This document shows positions 16,565 through 24,310 of a stretch of DNA of 64,000 nucleotides, in pieces. This DNA comes from Cohnella panacarvi Gsoil 349 (GTDB lineage Bacteria; Bacillota; Bacilli; Paenibacillales; Paenibacillaceae). The position numbers were made by a program, and so were the translations under genes. The notes under the pieces were generated by a model. It was not told where the DNA came from. It worked only from the letters and a program-made list of their open reading frames with translations, and searched no databases. Position 1 is the stretch's first letter; every line of letters starts with the position of its first letter. The stretch is from NCBI RefSeq assembly GCF_000515335.1, contig NZ_KI911563.1, positions 77,735-141,734 on the forward strand. The letters run 5' to 3'.

Positions 16565-17725
16565 ATGCAGGTCACTACCAAATTGCTGATGCTAGGTTCG
16601 GGCGAGCTCGGCAAAGAAGTCATTATCGAAGCGCAAAGGCTCGGCGTCGAGACGATCGCCGTCGATCGCTACGAGGGAGCGCCGGCGATGCAGGTCGCTC
16701 ATCGCAGCTACGTGATCGACATGCTGGATCGCAAGGCGGTCCGCGAGGTTGTCGAACGGGAGAAGCCGGACTTGATCGTGCCGGAGATCGAAGCGATCGC
16801 GACGGCGGAGCTCGTGAAGCTGGAGGAAGAAGGCTACCGCGTCATCCCGACCGCCCGCGCCGCGCAGCTGACGATGGACCGCGAAGGCATTCGCCGTCTC
16901 GCGTCGGAGAAGCTCGGTCTGCCGACCGCTGATTACCGGTTCGCGGACGACTTCGAATCGTTCGGACAAGCCGCGCGGGAGATGGGGTTCCCATGCGTCG
17001 TCAAGCCGCTCATGAGCTCTTCGGGCAAAGGGCAAAGCGTCTGCAAATCCGAGTCGGATCTGCAGCGTTGCTGGCAGATCGCCATGGAAGGCGGACGCGT
17101 GCAGCAGACGCGCGTCATCGTCGAGCAGTTCATCCGCTTCGATTCGGAAATTACGCTGCTTACGGTTCGTTCGGTGAGCGGCACGGCGTTCTGCGCGCCG
17201 ATCGGCCATATCCAACAAGACGGCGACTACATCGAATCGTGGCAGCCTCACGCGATGAGCGAAGCGCAGCTTGAGGAGTCGAAGCGCATCGCCAAAGCGA
17301 TAACGGACGAGCTGGGCGGCGCGGGCATCTTCGGCGTCGAGCTGTTCTTGGCCGAGGATAAAGTGTATTTCAGCGAAGTGTCGCCGAGACCGCACGATAC
17401 GGGGCTCGTTACGCTTGTGAGCCAAGACTTGTCCGAGTTCGCGCTGCACGCGCGGGCGATTCTCGGCTATCCGATTCCGGAGATCAACGTCGTGTCGCCG
17501 GGCGCTAGCCGTCCGCTGAAAGCGACGTCTGAGCTGAAGGACTATCGGATCGAAGGCGTGGGCGAGGCGCTCTCCTTCCCCAAGACGCAAGTTCGCGTGT
17601 TCGGCAAGCCGGTCACGAAGGCCGGACGCCGCATGGCGGTTGCGCTGACGGCCGCCGCGACGGTCGAGGAAGCTCGCGCGCGCGCCAAGCAAGCGCTGGA
17701 CAAGCTCGCGATTCGCGGCGAGTAA
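16565..17725 (+). CDS. purT: Formate-dependent phosphoribosylglycinamide formyltransferase (GAR transformylase 2)
   Basis: A 386-residue ATP-grasp enzyme that makes formyl-GAR from GAR, formate and ATP in purine synthesis. Features are the N-terminal [11 protein letters not shown], a EAIATAELV segment, the ATP-grasp loop [12 protein letters not shown], and the catalytic [14 protein letters not shown]. Length equals typical PurT. The ATG is chosen because it follows GGGGGGAACAAGG; an upstream in-frame ATG lacks a ribosome site. TATAAT at 16521 could be its -10, but no good -35 is seen. It is a stand-alone gene away from the pur operon, consistent with a salvage or alternative route independent of folate. 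Confidence 0.92.
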   Translation: MQVTTKLLMLGSGELGKEVIIEAQRLGVETIAVDRYEGAPAMQVAHRSYVIDMLDRKAVREVVEREKPDLIVPEIEAIATAELVKLEEEGYRVIPTARAAQLTMDREGIRRLASEKLGLPTADYRFADDFESFGQAAREMGFPCVVKPLMSSSGKGQSVCKSESDLQRCWQIAMEGGRVQQTRVIVEQFIRFDSEITLLTVRSVSGTAFCAPIGHIQQDGDYIESWQPHAMSEAQLEESKRIAKAITDELGGAGIFGVELFLAEDKVYFSEVSPRPHDTGLVTLVSQDLSEFALHARAILGYPIPEINVVSPGASRPLKATSELKDYRIEGVGEALSFPKTQVRVFGKPVTKAGRRMAVALTAAATVEEARARAKQALDKLAIRGE

Positions 17726-17885
17726 ACGCTTCGAGTAACGTAAAAGTGCAAACAAACGGAGATTTGCTATATGCTCTTGCCGCGATTTTCTCGTTATCAT
17801 GAAGGGAGAAGATGCGGACTGGCGCTTATAGGGTGAGTTAGTTCGAGCCCTACGAAGAGTCATTTTTTTCGAGGAGGCAAATCTC

Positions 17886-18716
17886 ATGAATTTTACGAAA
17901 ATGCACGGACTCGGCAACGACTTCATCGTCGTCGCGGGAGAACAGGCGTTGCCTGCAGGAGTAGACGAGCTGGCGATCAAGCTTTGCAATCGGTATTTCG
18001 GCATCGGCGCCGACGGATTGGTGTACATTCTGCCTTCCGAAGTCGCGGACTTCAGAATGCGGATCATTAACTCGGACGGCTCCGAGGCCGAGCAATGCGG
18101 CAACGCGATCCGCTGCGTATCCAAATACGTGTACGATAACGGCTTGACGAACAAGACGTCGCTCACGATCGAGACGCTCGGCGCGGGCGTTCAACCGGTC
18201 GAGCTGGAGCTTACGGACGGCCAAGTGAGCCGTGTTACCGTCGACATGGGCCAGCCGATCTTGAACGGGCTCGACGTGCCGACGACGATCGACGCGAATC
18301 CGGTGATCGGGCATACGGTAACGGTAGACGGACGCGATTTCGCGTTCACGGCCGTATCGATGGGCAATCCGCACTGCGTGATCTACGTCGACGATGCGGT
18401 AAACTTCGACCTTGCGACGTGGGGGCCAAAGCTGGAGAAGCATCCGCTGTTCCCGCGCAAGATCAACGTGGAGTTCGCCACGGCGAACAGCCGCGACCAA
18501 GTCGACATGCGCGTATGGGAACGCGGCGCGGGCCCTACGCTTGCCTGCGGCACCGGCGCATGCGCGACGCTCGTGTCGTCCGTGCTGAACGGACATACGG
18601 GCCGTAGAGCGACGATCTCGCTCGCCGGCGGCGATCTGCTCATCGAGTGGAACGAGTCGAACAACCGCGTTTATATGACGGGGCCTGCCGCTTTCGTCTA
18701 TACGGGAGCGATCTAA
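17886..18716 (+). CDS. dapF: Diaminopimelate epimerase
   Basis: A 276-residue enzyme interconverting LL- and meso-diaminopimelate for lysine and peptidoglycan synthesis. Both catalytic cysteines are present: AEQCGNAIRC (Cys71) and LACGTGAC (Cys221), with the supporting MHGLGNDF start and GNPHCVIYV. Two-fold pseudo-symmetric domain structure and length are normal. GAGGAGGC precedes the ATG. The 160-base gap after purT shows no clear terminator. A strong terminator lies just downstream. Confidence 0.95.
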   Translation: MNFTKMHGLGNDFIVVAGEQALPAGVDELAIKLCNRYFGIGADGLVYILPSEVADFRMRIINSDGSEAEQCGNAIRCVSKYVYDNGLTNKTSLTIETLGAGVQPVELELTDGQVSRVTVDMGQPILNGLDVPTTIDANPVIGHTVTVDGRDFAFTAVSMGNPHCVIYVDDAVNFDLATWGPKLEKHPLFPRKINVEFATANSRDQVDMRVWERGAGPTLACGTGACATLVSSVLNGHTGRRATISLAGGDLLIEWNESNNRVYMTGPAAFVYTGAI

Positions 18717-18740
18717 GCGCAGAAATCTTGACATGACGAC

Positions 18741-18786
18741 CAACAGCCACCGAGGCCGAATGAGCACGGTGGCTGTTGATTTGTTT
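18741..18786 (+). terminator. Terminator after dapF
   Basis: CAACAGCCACCG and CGGTGGCTGTTG form a perfect 12-bp stem, followed by ATTTGTTTTG. The AT-rich islet starts right after it. Confidence 0.85.
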
Positions 18787-18798
18787 TGAATCCTATAT

Positions 18799-19446
18799 TT
18801 ACTTAAAGATCTGGATTTTGCTCACATTTTCATCGTATAAGCGGTTTTGAAAAGCATCGAAGTCTTCATAAGATTTCATTTTCTTGTCTGCTAACATTTC
18901 TGAATAAAGCTTACCAATGGTTATGGATTTTAAATATTCATTTCTTGTGAAGTCGCTCTTCCAAAATTCCTCTGAATTCAGACCGGTAATCGCAATACGC
19001 TGTTTCATGATCTCTCTAATCACTTCAGCAGAGTCACTTGTATCAGGAACTTCATACAGTTTTCGTTTTTGTTCTGCAATCGCATCATTAATTTCTTGTT
19101 CTGAAACTTTGATTCCTTGATTCTGTGCATAATGAAATACAAGTTCTTTTTTTGATAGGGCACGAATCATTTCATTCTCAGTCATTAATGGACCATTATG
19201 CCCGATTTCATGTATTAGCTCTAGATTTTTCTTGAAAAATACGTAGCGGTCATTTGTAATCGAAAAGTCTGGTCCAACGATGAAGATTTCATCGGCATGA
19301 TTCGTTATTTCTTTAATTTCACTAAACTTATTCTTGATTGTCTCAACTGGAACAATAGATTTACTTTCTGCCGAGATGATGGTTGTTAATGAAATTAGCA
19401 AGGCAATTGACAGCACCACCATACTTAACTTATATGACTTCCGCAT
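18799..19446 (-). CDS. Secreted SurA/PrsA-N-like helical protein, function unknown
   Basis: A 215-residue protein with a typical signal peptide (basic MRKSYK, then a hydrophobic core to about residue 26). The region from about 95 to 190 resembles the helical SurA_N-type chaperone domain of peptidyl-prolyl isomerase lipoproteins: KKELVFHYAQNQGIKVSEQE, then EEFWKSDFTRNEYLK. There is no lipobox and no isomerase domain. Codon use and composition are AT-rich and unlike all neighbours, which suggests horizontal origin. The ATG was preferred over a TTG four codons earlier; neither has a strong ribosome site. It may have formed a unit with the broken gene just upstream on the same strand. Confidence 0.6.
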   Translation of the reverse strand: MRKSYKLSMVVLSIALLISLTTIISAESKSIVPVETIKNKFSEIKEITNHADEIFIVGPDFSITNDRYVFFKKNLELIHEIGHNGPLMTENEMIRALSKKELVFHYAQNQGIKVSEQEINDAIAEQKRKLYEVPDTSDSAEVIREIMKQRIAITGLNSEEFWKSDFTRNEYLKSITIGKLYSEMLADKKMKSYEDFDAFQNRLYDENVSKIQIFK

Positions 19447-19452
19447 TATCAG

Positions 19453-19869
19453 TCCCAATACATCCCGTACTTGGGGAAACTAATGCCTGGGCTTGGTTAG
19501 TAACATTGAGTGTAACAGGTGACATTATTGTATACGTATTTCCGTTCCTGTGTTTCGTCCTGCGAAAAAAGCATAAGTATTCGGGGGAATATAGTAACTA
19601 GAAGTATTGGGTAGGTTCCATTGATAGGATCCTAATCCAGTATAAGTTCTAATCCCGATTACTGTTCCACAAGCAGAGATCCCATGATTCGCTGCTGAAT
19701 AGGCGTATGCACGGGAATCTGAATACGTTAAATCCATATACATACCATTTCTGGTGGTATACGTTATTACCGATTCCACTGTCATTGAAAAAGAAAATGT
19801 TATTCCGCCATCTGGACCGTACTGCCAGACCATCTCATTATACCGATCTGCGGTGTTCTCAAGCAGTTA
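19453..19869 (-). pseudogene. Remnant of an AT-rich exported-protein gene, truncated and probably frameshifted
   Basis: From about 19869 downward an open frame of about 115 codons reads a Tyr/Thr/Ser-rich beta-type sequence (FSMTVESVITYTTRNGMYMD, YIPPNTYAFFAGRNTGT) and stops at 19525. There is no signal peptide, because a stop codon lies just upstream where the DNA changes to the neighbourhood of yitJ. Near that stop, a shifted frame continues in similar style (TYTIMSPVTLNVTNQAQALV) until close to the start of the SurA-like gene. I read this as a 5'-truncated gene with a frameshift near 19540; a sequencing error is the alternative. No family recognised. Confidence 0.45.
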
Positions 19870-19921
19870 TATGTGCTACATTAATATTACTTTACGTTTA
19901 AGATTGGATGGGGAAGCTTTC

Positions 19922-21787
19922 ATGAAACCGGAATTGCGCCATGCGCTGGCGCGACGGCCGATGGTCGGCGACGGCGCGATGGCTACTTATTTATATCAGC
20001 TCGGCTTGCCCGTCGGGGTCTCGTTCGAGGAGTTCAACCTGATCAAGCCGGACGTCATCGCCGACGTGCATCGCCGTTACGCGGCCGCAGGCGCGGAAAT
20101 CATCGAAACGAATACCTATTCCGCCCAGCACAATAAATTAGCGAGATTCGGCTTGGAGAAGAAGACCGAGGAAATCAATGCGGCCGGCGTCGCCATCGCG
20201 CGCAAAGCCGTAGGCGGGGACGTCTACGTCGTCGGTTCGATCGGCGCCGTTCGCGGCGGGGCGGGCAAGAACGTCCGCACGGCCGTCGTCCGCAGGGATT
20301 TCGAGGAACAGATCGGGGCGCTCCTCTCGGCCGGCGTCGACGGGTTGCTGCTAGAGACGTTCTTCGATCTGGAAGAACTGTCGATCGCGCTCGGCATCAT
20401 TCGCAAGAAGAGCGATATTAGCGTCATCTGCCAATTTGCCGTTGAAGATCCGTACCGGACGCATGACGGTATCCCGCTGGCCGACGCGTTCCGCAGATTG
20501 AAAAGCGAAGGCGCGGACATCATCGGGTTCAACTGCCGCAGCGGTCCGAACGGCATTCTGCGCGCGGTCGAGATGCTGCCGGCGGATATCGGTCTACCGA
20601 TCAGCGTATTTCCGAACGCGGGCATACCGGACTACGTGGACGGCAAAGTCGTCTATTCCGCTTCGCCGGAATATTTCGCGTCGTCGGCGATCCGGTTCGC
20701 CGACGCGGGCGTGCGGCTGATCGGCGGCTGCTGCGGTACGACGCCGGAGCATATCGCCGCGATCGCGGGCGCGCTCAAGAACTACGTGCCCCAAACCGCG
20801 GAAGTTGCTCAGGCAGCCAAAGCCGAGGCTGCCCGTCCGACAGCGGTAGCCGTCTCTCAGCCGCCCGAGCCTCCGAAGGAACCGAGCATCGTCGATCTCG
20901 TACGCCAGCGGCACACGGTCATCGTCGAGCTCGACCCGCCTCGCGATCTCGATATCGCGAAGTTCATGGCCGGGGCGCAAGCGCTTAAGGAAGCCCAGGC
21001 GGACGCCTTGACGATGGCGGACAACTCGCTCGCCGTCACGCGCATGAGCAACATGGCGCTCGCGGCGCTGCTCAAGGAACGAGTCGGCATTCGTCCGCTC
21101 GTTCACATCGCTTGCCGCGACCGCAACTTGATCGGAACGCAATCGCATATGATGGGCTTCGACGCGCTCGGCATCGACCATGTGCTGGCCGTTACCGGAG
21201 ACCCGGCCAAATTCGGGGATTTGCCGGGCTCGAGCTCCGTATACGATCTGACTTCGTTCGAGATTATTAAGATGATCAAGCAGCTTAACGAAGGCATCGC
21301 TTTCTCGGGCAAGCCTCTAAAGCAGAAAGCGAATTTTATCGTAGGCGCGGCGTTTAATCCGAACGTCAAATATTTGGACAAAGCGGTTCAACGTCTGGAA
21401 CGTAAAGTCGCATCCGGCGCGGATTACATTATGACGCAGCCGGTATACGACGCCCGGCAAATCGTGAACATCGCCGAAGCGACGAAGCACCTGGACGTAC
21501 CGATTTTCATCGGCATTTTCCCGCTCGCGAGCGGGCGCAACGCGGAATATTTGCACAACGAGGTGCCGGGCATCCAATTATCGGACGAAGTTCGCAGACG
21601 GATGAGCGGGCTCGAGGGCGCGGAAGGGCGCGCGGAAGGCGTCAAGATCGCGCAGGAGCTGCTGGACGTCGCGATGGCTCATTTTAACGGAATCTACTTG
21701 ATGACCCCGTTCCTTGCTTACGAGATGACGGTATCTTTAACGCAATACGTGAAGGAGAACAGCGGCAAGCATGCCGCGCGCGGGTAA
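19922..21787 (+). CDS. yitJ: Bifunctional homocysteine S-methyltransferase / 5,10-methylenetetrahydrofolate reductase (YitJ)
   Basis: A 621-residue fusion. The N-terminal half (about 1-290) is a homocysteine methyltransferase with GDGAMATYLYQLG, TNTYSA, FNCRSGP and the zinc-ligand GGCCGTTPEH. A linker of low complexity (about 290-320) joins the MTHFR half, with VELDPPRD, ADALTMADNS, NFIVGAAFNP and IMTQPVYD. Together they make methyl-THF and methylate homocysteine to methionine. The ATG was chosen for the GATGGGGAAG site 6 bases before it. B. subtilis yitJ is governed by a SAM riboswitch, but the 88 bases upstream here show no such element and abut the AT-rich islet. Confidence 0.92.
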   Translation: MKPELRHALARRPMVGDGAMATYLYQLGLPVGVSFEEFNLIKPDVIADVHRRYAAAGAEIIETNTYSAQHNKLARFGLEKKTEEINAAGVAIARKAVGGDVYVVGSIGAVRGGAGKNVRTAVVRRDFEEQIGALLSAGVDGLLLETFFDLEELSIALGIIRKKSDISVICQFAVEDPYRTHDGIPLADAFRRLKSEGADIIGFNCRSGPNGILRAVEMLPADIGLPISVFPNAGIPDYVDGKVVYSASPEYFASSAIRFADAGVRLIGGCCGTTPEHIAAIAGALKNYVPQTAEVAQAAKAEAARPTAVAVSQPPEPPKEPSIVDLVRQRHTVIVELDPPRDLDIAKFMAGAQALKEAQADALTMADNSLAVTRMSNMALAALLKERVGIRPLVHIACRDRNLIGTQSHMMGFDALGIDHVLAVTGDPAKFGDLPGSSSVYDLTSFEIIKMIKQLNEGIAFSGKPLKQKANFIVGAAFNPNVKYLDKAVQRLERKVASGADYIMTQPVYDARQIVNIAEATKHLDVPIFIGIFPLASGRNAEYLHNEVPGIQLSDEVRRRMSGLEGAEGRAEGVKIAQELLDVAMAHFNGIYLMTPFLAYEMTVSLTQYVKENSGKHAARG

Positions 21788-21803
21788 TCCGTGAGCGCTC
21801 CCC

Positions 21804-21832
21804 TTGTCCCTCCTATCGTTTTAAAGTACAAT
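21804..21832 (+). promoter_or_regulatory. Candidate sigma-A promoter of the remA-gmk-rpoZ unit
   Basis: TTGTCC and TACAAT are separated by exactly 17 bases, 55 bases before the remA ATG. Confidence 0.55.
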
Positions 21833-21887
21833 AGAGTATTATATCGCGAGTTGACGAATGTGGTTATGACCGGAGGAATGTGAAGCT

Positions 21888-22148
21888 ATGGCGATTAAGC
21901 TGATTAACATCGGATTTGGCAACATCGTGTCTGCGAATCGGATTATTTCCATTGTCAGTCCGGAATCGGCACCGATCAAGCGAATTATCCAAGAAGCGCG
22001 GGACCGTCATATGCTCATCGACGCTACATATGGCAGACGGACCCGGGCCGTGATTATTACCGATAGCGACCACGTGATCCTGTCCGCCGTTCAACCGGAG
22101 ACGGTAGCGCACCGGTTGTCTACCAAAGACGACGAACATGACGAATGA
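21888..22148 (+). CDS. remA: RemA, extracellular-matrix gene regulator (DUF370, YlzA)
   Basis: An 86-residue DNA-binding protein that activates biofilm matrix operons in B. subtilis by forming ring-shaped oligomers. Family signatures [36 protein letters not shown] and HVILSAVQP are complete. GGAGGAATG precedes the ATG. It directly precedes gmk and rpoZ, the conserved Bacillales order. The yicC-family gene (yloC) that precedes remA in many relatives is absent from this slot; yitJ takes its place. Confidence 0.95.
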   Translation: MAIKLINIGFGNIVSANRIISIVSPESAPIKRIIQEARDRHMLIDATYGRRTRAVIITDSDHVILSAVQPETVAHRLSTKDDEHDE

Positions 22149-22161
22149 ATCGGGGAGCACC

Positions 22162-22791
22162 ATGAACAAAGGTTTGTTATTCGTATTATCCGGCCCGTCC
22201 GGGGTCGGCAAAGGAACCGTCTGCGCAGCGCTTCGCACGAAGCTGCCGGAGCTCGTCTATTCGGTGTCCGCGACGACGCGCGCGCCTCGCGAAGGCGAGC
22301 GGGACGGCGTCAATTATTTCTTCAAGACGCGCGAGCAGTTCCAGGAGATGATCCAAACCGACGCGCTCCTCGAATACGCCGAATACGTCGGCAATTATTA
22401 CGGCACGCCCCGCGATTTCGTCGAGAAGACATTGTCCGAAGGCAAGGACATCATTCTCGAGATCGAAGTCCAAGGCGCGCTGAAAGTGAAAGAGAAGTTC
22501 CCGGACGGCGTCTTTATTTTCCTGATGCCGCCGTCGCTGGACGAGCTGAAATCGCGGCTTGGCGGACGGGGAACGGAGTCTCAAGCGACGATCGATCATC
22601 GGCTTTCCGTCGCGAAGGACGAGATCAACTTGCTCTACCATTACGACTACGCCGTCGTCAACGATCAGATCGACCTTGCCTGCAAGCGGATCGATTCGAT
22701 CATTACGGCGGAGCATTGCAAGCGCGTGAGGTTCCTGCACGAACTGTACAATTGCGAGCACGACGCGGTTTCGGCCGCGGACAACGTCTGA
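22162..22791 (+). CDS. gmk: Guanylate kinase
   Basis: A 209-residue enzyme converting GMP to GDP. P-loop [11 protein letters not shown] (10-20), then [19 protein letters not shown] for GMP binding, [13 protein letters not shown] and the lid region GRGTES are all present. The ATG with CGGGGAGC upstream was chosen; an earlier in-frame start overlaps remA and lacks a site. Part of the remA-gmk-rpoZ unit. Confidence 0.95.
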   Translation: MNKGLLFVLSGPSGVGKGTVCAALRTKLPELVYSVSATTRAPREGERDGVNYFFKTREQFQEMIQTDALLEYAEYVGNYYGTPRDFVEKTLSEGKDIILEIEVQGALKVKEKFPDGVFIFLMPPSLDELKSRLGGRGTESQATIDHRLSVAKDEINLLYHYDYAVVNDQIDLACKRIDSIITAEHCKRVRFLHELYNCEHDAVSAADNV

Positions 22792-22806
22792 GAGAGGTGA
22801 AGAACG

Positions 22807-23004
22807 ATGTTGTATCCATCGATCGATGAATTGGTCAAGAAGGTAGACAGCAAATATACGCTCGTCGTCGCGGCTTCCAAGCGCGCGCGCGGCCTTCGCG
22901 AAGGCGATCTGTGCGGAATAGGCGCTCCGAAATCGCACAAGCAAGTCGGCGTGGCTCTCGAAGAGATTTACCACGAAGCGATTAAAGTCGAGCATCTGAA
23001 ATAA
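22807..23004 (+). CDS. rpoZ: RNA polymerase omega subunit
   Basis: A 65-residue omega subunit that helps assemble RNA polymerase around beta'. The family core is visible: [19 protein letters not shown] followed by [11 protein letters not shown] and [27 protein letters not shown] precedes the ATG, and the gene is 15 bases downstream of gmk, as usual. A terminator follows. Confidence 0.95.
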   Translation: MLYPSIDELVKKVDSKYTLVVAASKRARGLREGDLCGIGAPKSHKQVGVALEEIYHEAIKVEHLK

Positions 23005-23031
23005 GATCGCAAAACGTATAACACCGAAAAG

Positions 23032-23056
23032 AACAACCCAAGCGGTTGTTTTTTTT
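23032..23056 (+). terminator. Terminator after rpoZ
   Basis: AACAACC and GGTTGTT around a 5-base loop are followed by eight T; separates rpoZ from coaBC, perhaps only partly. Confidence 0.85.
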
Positions 23057-23077
23057 CTAGGAAACGAGGGGGAAACG

Positions 23078-24310
23078 ATGACCAAGCCGCTCTCTGGCAA
23101 AACGATCATACTAGGCATCTCCGGCGGGATTGCCGCTTATAAAGCGGCGACGCTTTGCAGCCGGTTAGCCGGTCTCGGCGCTTCGGTGCGCGTCATCATG
23201 ACGGAAGGCGCGACGAAATTCATTACGCCGTTGACGCTGCAGACGATTTCCCGCCATCCGGTCGCGACCGACGTGTTCGACGAGCGAGATGCTTCCATCG
23301 TCCAGCATATCGACTGGGCGGATGCGGCTGATCTGGTCGTCGTCGCGCCGGCGACCGCCAACATTCTGTCCAAGATGGCTAACGGACTGGCGGACGATAT
23401 GCTGAGCACGACGCTGCTCGCGGTTACCGCTCCCGTGCTCGTCGCTCCTGCGATGAACGTGCATATGTGGGAACATCCCGCCGTTATCGATAACGTCAAT
23501 AAGCTCGCTTCCCGAGGCGTCACTTTCGTCGAGCCGGGAACGGGCCAGCTCGCATGCGGATATGTCGGCAAAGGCCGGTTAGCGGAGCCTGACGAAATCG
23601 CGGAAGCCGTCGCGGCGATGCTGGCCGGACCGAAGCCTTTGGCCGGTCGCCGAGTTTTGATTACAGCGGGAGGCACGCTCGAGCGTATCGACCCGGTCAG
23701 ATATATTACGAACGATTCCTCGGGCAAAATGGGGTTCGCGTTCGCCGAAGCGGCGCGGGATTGGGGTGCGGACGTGACACTCGTGTACGGGAAGACGGAC
23801 GGAGTTCCCCCGGAGGGGATTCAAGCCGTGCGCGTCGAATCGGCCGAGCAGATGAAAGATGCGGTCATGTCGCGCGCGGCCGAAGCGGACATCGTGATCA
23901 AGTCCGCGGCGGTCGCCGACTATCGTCCGCTTCATCAGGAAGAGCATAAGATGAAGAAGAAATCGGATACGTTGACGCTTGAGCTCGTTCGCAACCCGGA
24001 CATCCTGCAGACGATCGGCGAATGGCGCGAGAAGCAGGCCGGCAAGCGCGTTCCCGTCGTCATCGGCTTCGCGGCGGAGACGATGGAGCTCGAGCGCAAC
24101 GCGCTCGATAAGCTTGCCCGCAAGAAATGCGATTACATCGTGGCCAACAACGTGACGCAAGCAGGCGCAGGCTTCGGAACGGATACGAATATCGTCAGCA
24201 TTTACGGGACGGGCGGTTTTGCGGAGCATTTGCCGCGAATGCCGAAGAAAGCCGTAGCGCAGCGAGTATTAGAGCTGGCCGCAGCGAAGATCGGAACGGA
24301 ACGCGCATGA
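23078..24310 (+). CDS. coaBC: Bifunctional phosphopantothenoylcysteine decarboxylase / phosphopantothenate-cysteine ligase
   Basis: A 410-residue two-domain enzyme of coenzyme A synthesis. The FMN-dependent CoaC half has GISGGIAAYK, the substrate-recognition APAMNVHMWEHP and the catalytic-cysteine LACGYVGKGRL. The CoaB half has LITAGGTLERIDPVRYI, SSGKMGFA and IKSAAVADYRP. It joins cysteine to phosphopantothenate and decarboxylates the product. Its stop overlaps the priA start (ATGA). coaD lies much further along in this window. Confidence 0.95.
   Translation: MTKPLSGKTIILGISGGIAAYKAATLCSRLAGLGASVRVIMTEGATKFITPLTLQTISRHPVATDVFDERDASIVQHIDWADAADLVVVAPATANILSKMANGLADDMLSTTLLAVTAPVLVAPAMNVHMWEHPAVIDNVNKLASRGVTFVEPGTGQLACGYVGKGRLAEPDEIAEAVAAMLAGPKPLAGRRVLITAGGTLERIDPVRYITNDSSGKMGFAFAEAARDWGADVTLVYGKTDGVPPEGIQAVRVESAEQMKDAVMSRAAEADIVIKSAAVADYRPLHQEEHKMKKKSDTLTLELVRNPDILQTIGEWREKQAGKRVPVVIGFAAETMELERNALDKLARKKCDYIVANNVTQAGAGFGTDTNIVSIYGTGGFAEHLPRMPKKAVAQRVLELAAAKIGTERA

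Noticed and set aside
17820-17885. A tRNA-like TTCGAGCCC segment upstream of dapF
   Set aside because: No acceptor, D-arm or anticodon stem can be formed around it.
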